From assembly GCA_963853835.1 (NCBI GenBank), contig OY970820.1, forward strand, positions 46,474,907 to 46,538,906: a DNA stretch of 64,000 nucleotides, given 5' to 3'. The notes under the pieces were generated by a model. That model worked only from the letters and a program-made list of their open reading frames with translations. It was not told where the DNA came from and ran no database searches. Made by a program: the position numbers and the translations under genes. This DNA is from Calendula officinalis (Eukaryota > Streptophyta > Magnoliopsida > Asterales > Asteraceae). Positions 24,111-35,614 of the stretch are shown here, in pieces; positions within the stretch are counted from its first letter, which is position 1; each line of letters starts with the position of its first letter.

Positions 24111-24147
24111 ACGGTGTGCACGGCTAGTTATGAGTAACTTATTAATA

Positions 24148-24410
24148 CTTCCCCCGTCTCACAAAAAATTCCCATTTCCTCTCTAAAGTTTGTCCCACAA
24201 AAAAGTTCTCATTTCTCAAATGGTGAGGGACCACTTAATAAAATAATATTAAAACTATGGACCCCACCACTAATTATCTTTTAAAAACACATTTTCTCTC
24301 CAAAAAACCTTATATTTTAATTCAAAGTATCATCATGGACCACACCACTAAATCTCTCCTATATACTTGTGCCCATTAGAAATGAGAATTTTTTTGTGGG
24401 ACGGAGGGAG
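24148..24410. mobile_element. Stowaway-like MITE
   Basis: 263 bp with ends CTTCCCCCGTCTCACAAAAA and its near-complement ...TTTTTGTGGGACGGAGGGAG, flanked by TA (24146-24147, 24411-24412). Not present in copy 2 of the duplication. Confidence 0.88.
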
Positions 24411-24479
24411 TATTAAATATAGTGCTTTAGTTGTAGGTAATCATAGATTAGTACACAAAATTCAGTTTTTTATATTATC

Positions 24480-24800
24480 TAGGCATGTGCACCTCAAAAA
24501 ACCAAACCGAGAAAATGATTTCGGCCTGACCAATGACCGAACCGATGATGTTTGGAACTGAACCGAACTAGGTTGAGAATCAGCACGAACCGAACCGAAC
24601 CAAGAAAGTTTTTGCTACTTTTCTTTGATTTTTTCTTGGTTTGGACCGAACCAAACCGCTCTTAACCAGACCGAGGACATATTATGCGTTAAAATTAAAA
24701 CTGAGATCCTAAACAATATAACTCAGTTCGGTCCTGTACGATATTACATAGTTCGGTTTGGCAGTTTCGATCGGTTTTCGGTTTATTTTGCACCGTACTA
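24480..24800. mobile_element. hAT-type MITE, 321 bp
   Basis: Perfect 8-bp duplications ATATTATC (24472-24479, 24801-24808). Ends are TAGGCATGTGCAC and, from the right, TAGTACGGTGCA. The body is rich in ACCGAACCGAAC. A diverged copy at the same relative place (about 60055-60404) shows that it inserted before the segmental duplication. Confidence 0.88.
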
Positions 24801-24808
24801 ATATTATC

Positions 24809-25977
24809 TATTTAGTTAATTTGATTTTGAGTGTTGCTAATAATCCATTATTAAGCTGTTGATAAGATATTTAGAACAAAAGAAAAATTAGATAGTTAAA
24901 ACTTAAAAGGGCTTATTGGATTTACAATTTACATAATAAATAAACGGCTTGACAAGCTAAGCCCAAACACAACCGATATACTATATCAATTCACTCGCTA
25001 ATAATTTTCCATGATATTTTATTTGCCCTAATCGATTAGGTGGCAGCCGCCGTCCATCTCACACTCCTCCGTTAATTTTGAATTTTCCGGCAAGCCAAAG
25101 AGGAGCTCTTGCAGGTAATTTATCTTCCTCTTGCTATACTGGTCGATTACCATGTGAAATTAGTATATTACCATTTTCTCTTATTGTTGTTGCATATCGT
25201 TTTTGATTCAGATTTACAATTAATGAATATATAGTGTCGAATTTTGCTTTAAACTTCCAGATTTTTTACCAAAATTTTGTTTAAGAAAATTGAATGATAT
25301 CTTATCTTATCTTAGCTTAATAAAAACAGTTAGATACAACTAAAGTGATTTCATTAATCCCAATATTTTATAAAATAATCCTCTAACTTGTTTACCTATA
25401 ATTAATAGGTTGGTGTTGGTTACTCAACAAAGACGGCCATGGCCTTTGATGTCTTTATCATTACTTCGTAGGATAGTATACGACTTGTTTCTGAGCTTTA
25501 AATTCTAAAATACATGTTATTTTACTGAATTCGAAAATCAAGAAATTCAAGAGGGCAAACAGGACATGACTCGTCATACTCCTATGTTGACGGGTTTGGT
25601 TGTTTATTGGTATGTCTCTCTTTCTACTTATTAGCAAAGATATAATATTCATGATAGAAGTTCATTTAATGAGATTATTACTTCTTTTTAGTTTAATTTA
25701 ATTTCCAGCAAATAGTTTATTGTGCTTCAAAAATTTGATTTAGTAGATATATTATCGTACACGAGATACTATAACATTTTAAGCCCTTTTTGGAACAAAA
25801 TTAAATCCTTAACTACGTGGTGGCATCCAGATATGGTGCTTTGGAGGTATTGTGTTTAAATATTATTATATAGACTTAGTCACGATTAAGATGTGGAGAT
25901 TAAACTATATGACTATATATTGAGTATAATTAAAAATTCCAAGCCTCCATTGAATGAATTTTGATTAGTAGTAAAGT
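24809..25977 (+). other. Duplicated non-coding segment, possible 5' end of a lost gene
   Basis: No convincing ORF. The sequence ccgccgtccatctcacac...GCAG|GTAATTTATC (25045-25122) looks like a GC-rich 5' exon with a splice donor. Acceptor-like sites occur near 25408 and a short frame starts MTRHTPMLTGLVVYW (25566). Copy 2 keeps the same layout with frame-breaking changes, so a functional short protein is doubtful. Confidence 0.4.
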
Positions 25978-26030
25978 GCTTTGTTCAAGGAGGTCCATGG
26001 TCCAGATTATATCCTCATTTAAAATAAGTT

Positions 26031-29000
26031 TTGTTCGTGGAAGGGTATATCCGTCATTTTACGTTTGATATAACCCTCGTCACTTTGTCATTTATTCCTT
26101 TCCCGCTCTCTGAACCCGTCTCTTCAGCTCTTTCTCTCTCTCAAAACCTCTCGAAACCGTTCGTATTTTCCCGCGATTTTACGGCGATTTCTGGTGATTC
26201 TTCATTCCTCTTTCTCTCTCGCACAATATCAATCGAAGAAAAACCTTTTCGAACGTTTCAAGGTAATAATATATAATCACAAATGATTTTAACTTTTATT
26301 GAAATCACTTGTGATTTTTACTTTCCAAATCCTATTTTTATGTACTTGATACTGAGCTAAAATCACATGTGATTTTGTTATGTATTTAGACTCCACTGTT
26401 TCATGAAAAACTCTGTTTTACATTACAAAATCACATGTGATTGTAAATGAAATCTTGATTGATTCTTAATAAAATCACTTGTGATTTAGTACTTTTTTTC
26501 GGGTTTTTCGATTTCGGTTCGGTTTTTCGGTTTTCATGCTCACCCCTAATCACTTGTGATTTTACTAAGTAATAACATAAAAGGTAATAACATGTAATTA
26601 CTTGTAATCACATATGATTTTACTTTTCAGTCCAAATTTTTTATTGTGATTACTTATAATGTTCATTTACAATCACAGATGATTTTTTGAATTATTTGGC
26701 TCTTTAAATATCTAAATAAATGAGCGCAAGAGTATGTTGGTCATTTATGCCGAGTGTTAAAATTAACTTGTTGATTAATATTATGTTGTTTCTTATTATT
26801 TTGTAGCTTTTGTATTGCGATCGAACAAAACTCGATTCTCTCCCCGTTGTTCGCCAACGTCCTATTTTTAAGAATAGGAAGGGATTTTCGGGTACTTGGA
26901 GCTAGAGGAATTGGCTTTGGGTTTCTTCTGTTCGCTTGATCTATTGCCTCCTTTTGAAGTCAATGAAAATGATGATGAAGGATTTTTAAATCCTGATACT
27001 AAAAAGAGTCTCGAATATGTATCAAAACAGGTATTCAAATTTATCATTATTTTTTCAAATGTTTTCATTACTTGCTTCAATCACATGTGATTTTGTATTT
27101 GAATCACATGTGATTTTGTATTTGAATCACATGTGATTGATAACATTTTTCTAAAACATATTTTCAATCACATGTGTTTGAAATGTTATTTCTAAACTGT
27201 TTGTCCATCACATGTCATTTTTGTATTGTCAAACACATGTGATTGTTAATATTATAACTGATGTTTCTTTTTTTAAAATCACTTGTGATTTTTACTTCAA
27301 GTTTGATATCTCGGTGGAATCTTTAACTACCCACAAGTATTATATTTGTCCATCACATGTGATTTTGTATTGAAATCACATGTGATTCTGAATGATACAA
27401 CTGTTGTTTTAGTTACATGTGATTTTAGTGTTTAAATCACATGTGATTTTAGTGTTTGAATCACATGTGATTGATAACATCATTTTAAATTATATTTGTC
27501 AAACACATGTGATTAAAAACATGTTTCTAAAACAACATGGGATTGAAATCTTATTTCTAAACTGTTTGTCCATCACGTCATTTTTGTATTGTCAAACACA
27601 TGTTAATAATATAACTTCTGTGTTCTTTTTTAAAATCACTTGTGATTTTAACTTAAAGTTTGATATCTTTGGAGGAATCTTTAAATATCTACAAATACTA
27701 TATTGTCCATCACATGTGATTTTTGTATTAAAATCACATGTGATTCTGAATATTACAACTGCATTTTCTTTTTGGAATCACTTTCTGAATTTAACTTCAT
27801 GTTTGATATCTTGTAGGAATTTTTAAACACCCATAAAGATTTAGCATACGAGATTTTTGACAGGGCTGATGTTAAATTCCCCGAAGAGAATGTTGCGTTA
27901 AATTATTTAAAATATGAATTTAAAAGAGTCTATAATCTGGAATCGTTGGTATGTGAAGATGTAGATGTGGCTCAGAATGTTACATATATGGTTGTTTTCT
28001 CGCCTGTTGTTGTTTTAGAGCCGGAGACTGTTATTGAGAGCCAAGCTGATGTTGGTGTTTCTCCAAAAGCTGATGTTGGTGAGCCTCTTTCTGTTGAGAA
28101 GGAAGATGAAGTTGATGTTGGTGTTTCTGAAAAAGCTGATGTTGTTGATCAGCCTGTTAAGAAGGAAGATGAGGTTGTTGCAGATGAGTATATTGATGAT
28201 GATTAGTGGTCCGAGAATGTTGAGAAGTTGGATGTTTGTGTGCAGCTGCATGTGAAAAGGCCGTTACAACAAACAATTTACTAAAAAGACTAAGAAAACC
28301 AACAGTTCTTTTGAGGTCATCTTACGTAAATAAGAAGACTTCTTGTCGTTCTTATTTAAATAGTAATGAATATGCAGTTGCTTCACTTTTGTTTTGCATG
28401 AGGGGTGATTCTGGGTTAGTTTGTTCACTTTTTAAAATTAGTTAATCATAATTAATAATTTTTTTGAAGTCTAAGTGTCTAATGTTTTGTTTCTTTCAAA
28501 ATAGAGATATTATCTTTCAGGCTTCTAATGGTCCCTGTTTTGGTGATCGTTTGGGACTAGAGACCTTGTTCCCGGGATTGTATATTGAGGCATTTGTTGT
28601 TGATACATGGGCCTTCATTTTGAACTATGAAGAAAAGTATAGAAATCCCTCTGCTTCTAGAAGACATTTTATGCAAACCTGTCTATTTGTAAGTTTAATT
28701 AATTTATTATTTTCAATTTATATTTTATATTTTTTTCTGATTATTAATTATCTTTCTTGAATAACAAAACAGTGATTTTAAACCTGAAGGTACTGATGGC
28801 AGAACGGCCCACTCAGGTCTGTTTTTTCGCCCGGAGAACTAATTGGATTCTCCGGAGTACCAAAGGCAAGCATGACATCATTATGAACATAAAGTCCCAA
28901 AGTATGGAATAGCTAAATGATGATGAGCCATATCAGTCAGGGAAATTATGAGCATTACGTTCATGCATAACTTCCATACCAAGGTTAGCTTGTTACATGG

Positions 29001-30109
29001 GTCGTGAGTGGGAGCTTAGTTTCCGTCTGGGTATAAAAAGTTTCAAAATTCCAGAGATATAAAAAGTTTCAGAAGAACTAGCGGTGTTTCTTGAGGATGA
29101 TCAAGACAAATTATCATTCAGAAATTATGATTTGGTAATAATTTTTTTTAAATCATATCACATGTGATTTAATTAACAATCACATGTGATTTTATTTTGT
29201 AAAACAGAGTTTTCCATAAACAATGGAATCTTTATGCAAAACAAAATCACATGTGATTTTATTCTGTAAAATAGTGTTTTCAATAAACAGTGGAGTCTAT
29301 ATGCATAACAAAATCACTTGTGATTTTATTAACAATCACATGTGAGTTTGTAATGTAAAACAAAGTTTTTCATGAAACAGGGGAGTATATATACCTAACC
29401 AAATCACATGTGATTTCATTATCAATCATATATGCTGTAATACTAATAATTTGTATTTTTTTGACATTTAAATTTATTTCAGGTTTTCTTCCCTATTTTT
29501 TATGATTCACATTTCTATACCTTTGTTTTTGACATTAGAAGTGATCCAAAATTTCTAATTATTGATAACCGAACTGGAGGGAATTTTAACTCAAAATACA
29601 AAAGAATATCTAACCTTGTTGTAAGTTTTATATCAATCTTGTGTTTTTATTTAAAATTATTATATTTGTTACTTTTTTTTAGTAAATAAATCTTTTATTT
29701 GTAGCAATATTGATTCTCAAAGCATTTACAAAAGAAGAGTCATAAAGTTTCTGATGTTGTCTCAAAGTTATCTGTTAGGAAATTGAAGATGCCATGGTTT
29801 TCGGACCAAAATTATATTGATTGTGGTGTGTTTGTGATGTTGCACATGGAGTTATATATTGGCCAATTTGACAATTCGTGGGACACAGGGATGCCCACAA
29901 ATCCTTCTAAACAGTAGATGGTTCTTAAAAAGCTCAGGATGCGTTTTGCAGGCAAGATTTTAACTCATGAGTTTAACATCTTTGCCAAAAGGATTATTGA
30001 TGAAGCTACAATTTTTTACAATCAACATTCCAAGGATGAAATCCAAAAGATAATACTTGAAGCACGTTCAAACAGATTAAGTCGTGACCTGACGTCAAAT
30101 AAAGCTTAA
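26031..30109 (+). pseudogene. ULP1/C48 cysteine protease-like gene of MULE A
   Basis: MULE-borne relative of SUMO proteases (the KAONASHI/ULP-like genes known in plant MULEs). A 5' leader exon ends near 26262. Recognisable exons follow at about 26808-27027 (LLYCDRTKL homologue, frame broken), 27816-28206 (a Glu/Val/Asp-rich region) and 28505-28690 (GLETLFPGLYIEAFVVDTWA). Exon 29487-29621 carries FFPIFYDSHFYTFVFD and LIIDN, with the catalytic His and Asp positions, and 29704-30109 carries DQNYIDCGVFVMLHMELY, with the catalytic Cys. The N-terminal domain exon present in MULE B (48343-49083) is missing here. In-frame stops occur at 29709 and 29915, with frameshifts near 26900 and 28230, so it is dead although the triad residues remain. 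Introns are full of TCACATGTGA palindromes. Confidence 0.85.
26310..29430. repeat. TCACATGTGA palindrome array in the introns of ULP-like gene A
   Basis: About sixteen exact TCACATGTGA copies, usually AATCACATGTGATT, plus many one-base variants such as TCACTTGTGA. Some are regularly spaced, for example 27081, 27104 and 27127 at a 23-bp period. They fall between exons and not within them. Confidence 0.9.
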
Positions 30110-30121
30110 CATTTGATTTAC

Positions 30122-30190
30122 GTTTGACAACTCAGCAGTTTGGAGCTCTTTCATTGGTCGAATATGCCATGTGTAATTCACCCATTGGCC
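30122..30190 (+). repeat. ~70-bp direct repeat, copy 1
   Basis: The sequence tttgacaactcagcagtttg and what follows, to ttcacccattgg, recur at 33356-33421 with one visible mismatch. The pair brackets the Helitron-containing block. Confidence 0.85.
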
Positions 30191-30850
30191 GCCCATTCAA
30201 TGCTCAACAAACTCTGGTCAAAATCGTATCATAACTCCTGCATTTAAACTTATACGAAATTAAAGGAAATATTAAAAATATCACAGAATTACAGTAATTT
30301 ATACTAGATTCTTTCCGTTTTTATCATTCAATTAATCACGGTATTTCACCTAAGTTACACGGAATTTCAGTAAATTATACATTGATTAAATTCAAAGGAG
30401 AAGATTTACTCAATTCTTTCCTTTGAAATCCATTTAATACCACCAAAAATGTAGTAGTTATCAAATTTAACCGAATATTCTAGCCGATATGAAAGGATTT
30501 GAAACTTTATTTTTAAAATGAGATAATTATATTGTTTATTTTTAAATTTCAAAATGTAGTTGCTAAAAAGAATGTAAATTTAGAATATTTTCGAATAATA
30601 TTATTTAAAATTTTGAAAGGATTGAATGGGTAAATTTTTGTCTGCATTGATCGTAATAATTTATTTTGAAATTTAAATTTAGAATTGATATAACTAATCT
30701 TTTTAATATAGTACACATATGAATTAGGTTGTTTAATTGACACAAATGCCCTTTGACAAAGCATTACATGTCATCATAATGGACCAATCAAATGATGGCA
30801 AATGTACATGTCATCATAAAGTGTTCATGTGTAGCTCCATATATAGGTGG
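30191..30850. other. AT-rich region without genes
   Basis: No ORF with any recognisable similarity. It ends just before the minus-strand Helitron terminus at 30855. Confidence 0.3.
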
Positions 30851-30854
30851 AAGA

Positions 30855-31260
30855 CTAACTTCATAGCTCGCCGAATGGGCGGGCAAGCTTCGAGAAATAA
30901 AAAGGAAAATACCAACAATTTTTTTAAGAGATGAATATGGTATCTATTATTGGAATGATGTTAAACGTGTTTTCATACATATCACAAATGTTACACAAAA
31001 TTTAAAGACGAAATAAAACTTCTTTATATACGACGTTTGTTGTTGAGTTAATGTAATTGTCATCTTGGTCGCAACAAATAACTTTAAATTTTTTCATGCT
31101 CTTGACTCTAGAGACATTGATATACAATTGACCATGTGAGAATACTAGTTTTTGAAAAACAAACCAATTTACGACAATGTCTGACCTTGGCTTTTATTAA
31201 TAGTCATAGCAAAAGATACTTGAATATGAAACTATATATTAGATAATTATTGACTGATCT
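30855..31260 (-). mobile_element. Helitron 3' end with helicase C-terminal relic (minus orientation)
   Basis: On the minus strand, bases 31215-30960 encode FAMTINKSQGQTLS and, after stops and shifts, pieces matching SHGQLYISMS and NVVYKEV. These belong to the C-terminal end of the Pif1-like helicase of Rep/helicase Helitrons. About 90 bp further on comes the GC hairpin gcccgccc-attc-ggcgagc (30866-30884) followed by the terminal TTAG (30858-30855), a mutated CTAG. The rest of the element is not identifiable. Confidence 0.75.
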
Positions 31261-33085
31261 GTGTATGACCGAAATATTAATTTTCAAAACCAAATATAAA
31301 ATGCATAAAACATAACAATCGGTTTTTTTACTTATTATTATTTATTATTATTTCCACTAAAAAATAATATTTATTTGATAATTACGTGTAGTACTTAATC
31401 ACATGTGATTTTGAGATTGTATATTTAATAACATTTGATATTTTAATACAATCACATGTGATTCACTGATTCATTATATGTAATTCAATTTTTTTTAAAT
31501 AATGATAAAAAAAATAAAAAATAATTTTTTTAAAAATAAGATCAAAATACCCATCCATGTATAAAATATGTGATTAATTTTGACCATTACTTATAATTAA
31601 TGAATGGTTAAAATTTGTCATTTGAGACTACATAAAAATTAAGGACTATCTTTTTAATATATGGTAAAGTTACCATCATGTTTAACATAACATCACAGCC
31701 CATTAACAATTGTGATTTTTCTAACTGCAATTTAATTTAATTTCATAATTTAATTAATTTTTTTTTTTAAATTCGAACAATGATAATAGCTTAAATATAA
31801 AAAATCAAATTAATTAGTTAAGTAATTAGTGAAAAAATTAATAAAAAAACACAAATAGGTCTTAAACCAAAATTCTGTTTCTTGATTTGTAATATCTTCA
31901 AAAAATCGAGTTTGATGTTTGAAAAAACCAAGAACATTCAAAGTGAGTTTGATTGCCAATTTAGTTCTACAATTTAATTTAAAAACTTGCCAATTTCATA
32001 TATTTCAGTTTTTTAAGAAAATTTCCGGAAAATCAGTTGCCCATTATGACAATTATCAAAATTTTCGGATCTTAAATCAAAATTGCAAAATACGTTTGAC
32101 ACAAATAATTGAAAATTATTAAATTATAAAATCTAAAATCGGTGGAAATTAAAGTTACCGAAATTAAATATTTCAAATTGTGGAAGCTTACCTTAACTAA
32201 CTAACACAGATTAAGGGAACTTTTAAAACTTATCTCTCTATATAATTCATAATTTCCCTCCAAATCAAATCCGAAACAGCATCCTCTATCTACAAAAAAA
32301 GGCAGTTATTCATGTTAATTTTCTCAATTAATTATGTTATACGTATTTTGTATCCTACATTCTGATACAATTGTAAATTTTTTACTACAAAAGTCAACTA
32401 ACAAAGGTCGTAATATAGAAAGAATAGTCTCAAATTTTAATTTTTCCCACCATTTTGTTTGTCTCTAATTTTTTATATTTTTTTGTCAAATTTAGACTGA
32501 ATTTTAGGATATAGGGTCACTATTTTTTAATATGTTTCTGTTATAATTAATTTTTTTTTCAAATTTAGGCTTTAATTTATGTAACTGACTGTATTACTAA
32601 CATCTACATAACTCATACAATAATGAATGTAATAGTTATTTCTAATTTTTTAATTTTTTTTCAAACCGAGGCTGCAATGTAATTATTGAAACAGAATTAG
32701 ACTTTTTGACATTTTTAATTATGTTTTTAACAGACCCTAAATAAAAGGAAACTATTCTGTCACATTATTTGAAATTTAAAAAACGAATAAGACTTCCATA
32801 ATCAAAAAACGATTTTGTAAATCATCAATTTAAATCATATCAACAGAAATTTTGGAATTATATAAAACTTGGAATTAACTATTTTCCCGAAAATTATGGA
32901 ATCACAGCAATTACGTTTGTGAATGCTTCATTATATACGCCACTTAGATATTAAGCCTTCATTACACAGCAAGGTCCACCTGAATTTCTTTCCCTCTAGC
33001 TTTTTCAATCTGCATATTTTCAAAGGTATGCATTCTTATTAGTATGCTTCATTATATTATTTTTATTATGTTTCTAATCAATGAT
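31261..33085. other. AT-rich block with two palindromes, no genes
   Basis: It holds two exact TCACATGTGA copies (about 31399 and 31450), showing that at least part is MULE-derived sequence. The remainder is very AT-rich and I see no ORF or repeat structure in it. Confidence 0.4.
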
Positions 33086-33314
33086 CTTTAAAGTAAAATT
33101 CGGTTGCTTCATGATACAAATGTCGTTTACAAAGAAGTCTTATTTCGTCTATAAATTTTATGTAACATTTTGTTCATGTATCAAATTCTATACAAACTTA
33201 TCATTACATCTATCTATTCTTATGTCATTTTTAAAATTATTAATATTTGTTGGTATTTTTCTATAATATAAATCTTGAAGCATGCCCGCCTAGTCGGGCG
33301 GGCTATGAAGCTAG
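33086..33314 (+). mobile_element. Helitron 3' end (plus orientation)
   Basis: The sequence acaaagaagtcttatttcgtc and the following ~60 bp match the minus-strand tail at 31025-30960. It ends in the hairpin GCCCGCC-tagtcg-GGCGGGC (33284-33303) and CTAG (33311-33314) followed by T, the standard Helitron terminus. Same family as the minus-strand copy, opposite orientation. Confidence 0.75.
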
Positions 33315-33355
33315 TCTGAAATCTTCTCCTATATATGAGCCTAGATTTGTTTTTA

Positions 33356-33421
33356 GTTTGACAACTCAGCAGTTTGGAGCTCTTTCATTGGTCGAATATG
33401 CCACGTGTAATTCACCCATTG
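33356..33421 (+). repeat. ~70-bp direct repeat, copy 2
   Basis: Partner of 30122-30190. An open frame runs through it (33247-33513) but matches nothing I recognise. Confidence 0.8.
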
Positions 33422-33876
33422 GTCGACGAAACATCCTCAACATATTCGTTTACAATTGGAAACTTAAATCCTACAGTTATGAAATGCACTATATTAAGGG
33501 TGAGAGATTTTGAATTTATTTGATATCTTTAGATATTGGTAGTTTCCGAAAATTTTACCCCACCAATTAATTTAATTGCTTTATTTTTGGCAACTACAGT
33601 CAGCATTAATTCTCAATATTCGGTTGCCTTGCTTTGTGCAATTCAGTTTTGAAACTGTTTTCTCTTTCAAATTTATTATATATATTTCGAAAATAAACAT
33701 TGGTAGAGAACCAACACCAGTTTATCACCACCCCTACAAAGAAGTTCAATCATTTGGTTCTCAAGAAGGAAGTCGGGTTATATGGTTCATCAACATCTTT
33801 AAACATTATAGGAAGTGGTAGTTGGTTAAGAGGTAGTTATTTATCAGTAATCATAGGCATTTTGTGCAAATATAAC
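33422..33876 (+). other. Unassigned sequence left of the gypsy element
   Basis: Contains a short open stretch (about 33700-33840) with PTPVYHHPYKEVQSFGSQEG that looks coding-like but has no recognised family. It is interrupted by the gypsy insertion and could continue at 42174 (TKPSFCSPVHQQQ). It may be a captured gene fragment in a Helitron ending at 42707. Confidence 0.3.
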
Positions 33877-35602
33877 TGTAACACCTCAAATTTTAATACA
33901 AAACATTTGCCCAAAATAAACCATTTTTCATAAATAGAAGAACTATTCCAAAATATGGATTTACAAAAACCTTTGGTATGAAAATCAGAGTATAAAGTTT
34001 GGTGTTACAAAATAGATCAAAACCAAAGCTAAGCATAAATCCAATCTAAAGTTCTTCTATTCTAGGCCCCGCATCTCTATCCATGCGTACCTAAACCTTC
34101 GATCCCGAACCTGAGTACATAGCAAAACAACAAGGAGTACGTGAGACAAAAACGTCTCGTGAGCTACATGGGTTTAGACCCAATAATAAATATAATCGTA
34201 TGACATATAGACAAACATGTAAGTAAATCATCCATCTAACTAGTCACCCTATTGTGACTCTAATACTTGCTTTCCTAGCAATCATATCTAGTTATCGGGT
34301 TGCCCCCGAACTAACTAGAACCATCTTGACTTATTAACCGAAATCCATCGCCATTAATAAGCCTCAAGATACCGGCAAGAGGGATTCGCCCAATCTACCA
34401 ATACCTGCCTTACTCGCCGGACTACCTCCAGTTAGCAAGACTACTATCGTGGTTGAGTCGATGGGAATCCACCCAACTGCCCCTCACACCACACCTCATG
34501 ACCGGGGGTCCCCGCATCATCACATCATCTCAACATATCATAACTCAATGGTTATGTCAATCTAGCTCTCGGCTATCACGTCTATCATCAAACAAGCTAG
34601 TTCAATACTATTATCGGTATAACTAACTACTAATTATTAGTCTACACAATTAAGCAAATAGACCATAACACAAGTAATAAAAGGCATTTCGTAGGCTATG
34701 TACTCAGTAAGTTTCCACACGTACTCACCTTAGCAATAAGATGCTCCAACCGAATTCTTGACACCAAATCTCTTGCTTCACAAATTCACCGACTTTCCAA
34801 GATGTCACCGAAAGCCTAATACAATGATCACAAGATGTTCAACATCTGATACTACCAATAATGTATCCATTAACCTCTAATTACCATTAACTAACATTTT
34901 CCCCAATTATGGTGATTTACCAAACCCTAGGTTTAACCAACCCTTAAGATTCTTACCAATCGAAATCATACACTTGTTTCCTTTGTTAATATACCATCTA
35001 ATAAGTGTATACATCATTTATTCACCATAAACCATAACCCCCAATAACTAGGGTTTCAAACCCAACAATCAAAATACATAGATCTAAAGCTACAAAGATC
35101 AAGGAGTGAAGATATACCTTTAATCTTCACCTAGGAGTGAAATCTACCAAGGATTTGTGAAGAGATCAACCAAAACCAGCACTTGAGCTCCAAAATCGCC
35201 AAAGATGAAAACTAGGGTTTACTATTGCATTTAATGAGCTAAAACCCGACTTTAATGCTGTCGTCCAGAGTTCACGACGCGAAGTACGCGAACTCCACTT
35301 CACGTCGCTAACTTTGCGTGTCGTGATCTTTTCCCGATTGTTACTTAGGCGTGAACTTCGTGTGCCAAAAACCCCAAATCCCTGGACGGAGCTCCCGATC
35401 GGGAACCCCAAGTTCACGGCGTGAACTTTCCATATGCAGCAGGGCTGCACTTTTCGGTTGTTGTCTCGACCCGGTTTCGTCCATAACTTTCTCGTACGGT
35501 CTCCAAACGACACGAAACCAATTCCTACGTTCTTTAAACGATTTATCCTTATTTATCATATTTTTATACAATTTATTTATTTACAAATTTCGGGTCGTTA
35601 CA
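33877..35602 (-). repeat. 3' LTR of the gypsy element
   Basis: 1,726 bp. Nearly identical to 40474-42173 apart from small indels, for example an extra gaagtacgc near 35282. The adjoining polypurine tract is aaggggtagatag on the minus strand (near 35605-35618). Confidence 0.93.
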
Positions 35603-35614
35603 ACTATCTACCCC

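Larger units (their letters stand above)
22278..24126 (-). mobile_element. hAT element, 1,849 bp, with an 8-bp target duplication
   Basis: Flanked by perfect GTTATGAG (22270-22277 and 24127-24134). The ends TAGAGATGCACA and TAGCCGTGCACA (right end read inward) match at 9/12. Subterminal regions are packed with AACCGGTTA-type sites. It encodes one minus-strand ORF. Absent from copy 2 of the surrounding duplication, so it inserted afterwards or was lost there. Confidence 0.93.
20880..25977 (+). repeat. Segmental duplication, copy 1 (left part)
   Basis: Collinear with 57735-62096. Shared landmarks in order are: the intron tail, kelch exons 15-16, the sequence aagatgatgccaatgacaa after the gene, a hAT MITE (24480-24800), the sequence gtggcagccgccgtccatct (25041), a GCAG|GTAATTTATC donor-like site, and the sequence ttcaagagggcaaac (25545). 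Copy 1 is interrupted by MULE A at 25978 and resumes at 47334 with the sequence gtttagggtttactttagtg. Confidence 0.85.

Noticed and set aside
26031..26276. 81-codon frame MFVEGYIRHFTFDIT...
   Set aside because: Shared with 47572-47859 but shifts frame between copies and ends in a splice donor; best read as a 5' leader exon of the ULP-like gene.
26310..29430. CRISPR-like array suggested by regularly spaced short palindromes
   Set aside because: Plant nuclear context, variable spacing, diverged units and no cas genes; the repeats are intronic.
35166..35513. 115-codon minus-strand frame in the gypsy LTR, repeated at 41746-42120
   Set aside because: Both copies are LTR sequence with no similarity to proteins; an LTR-internal accidental frame.
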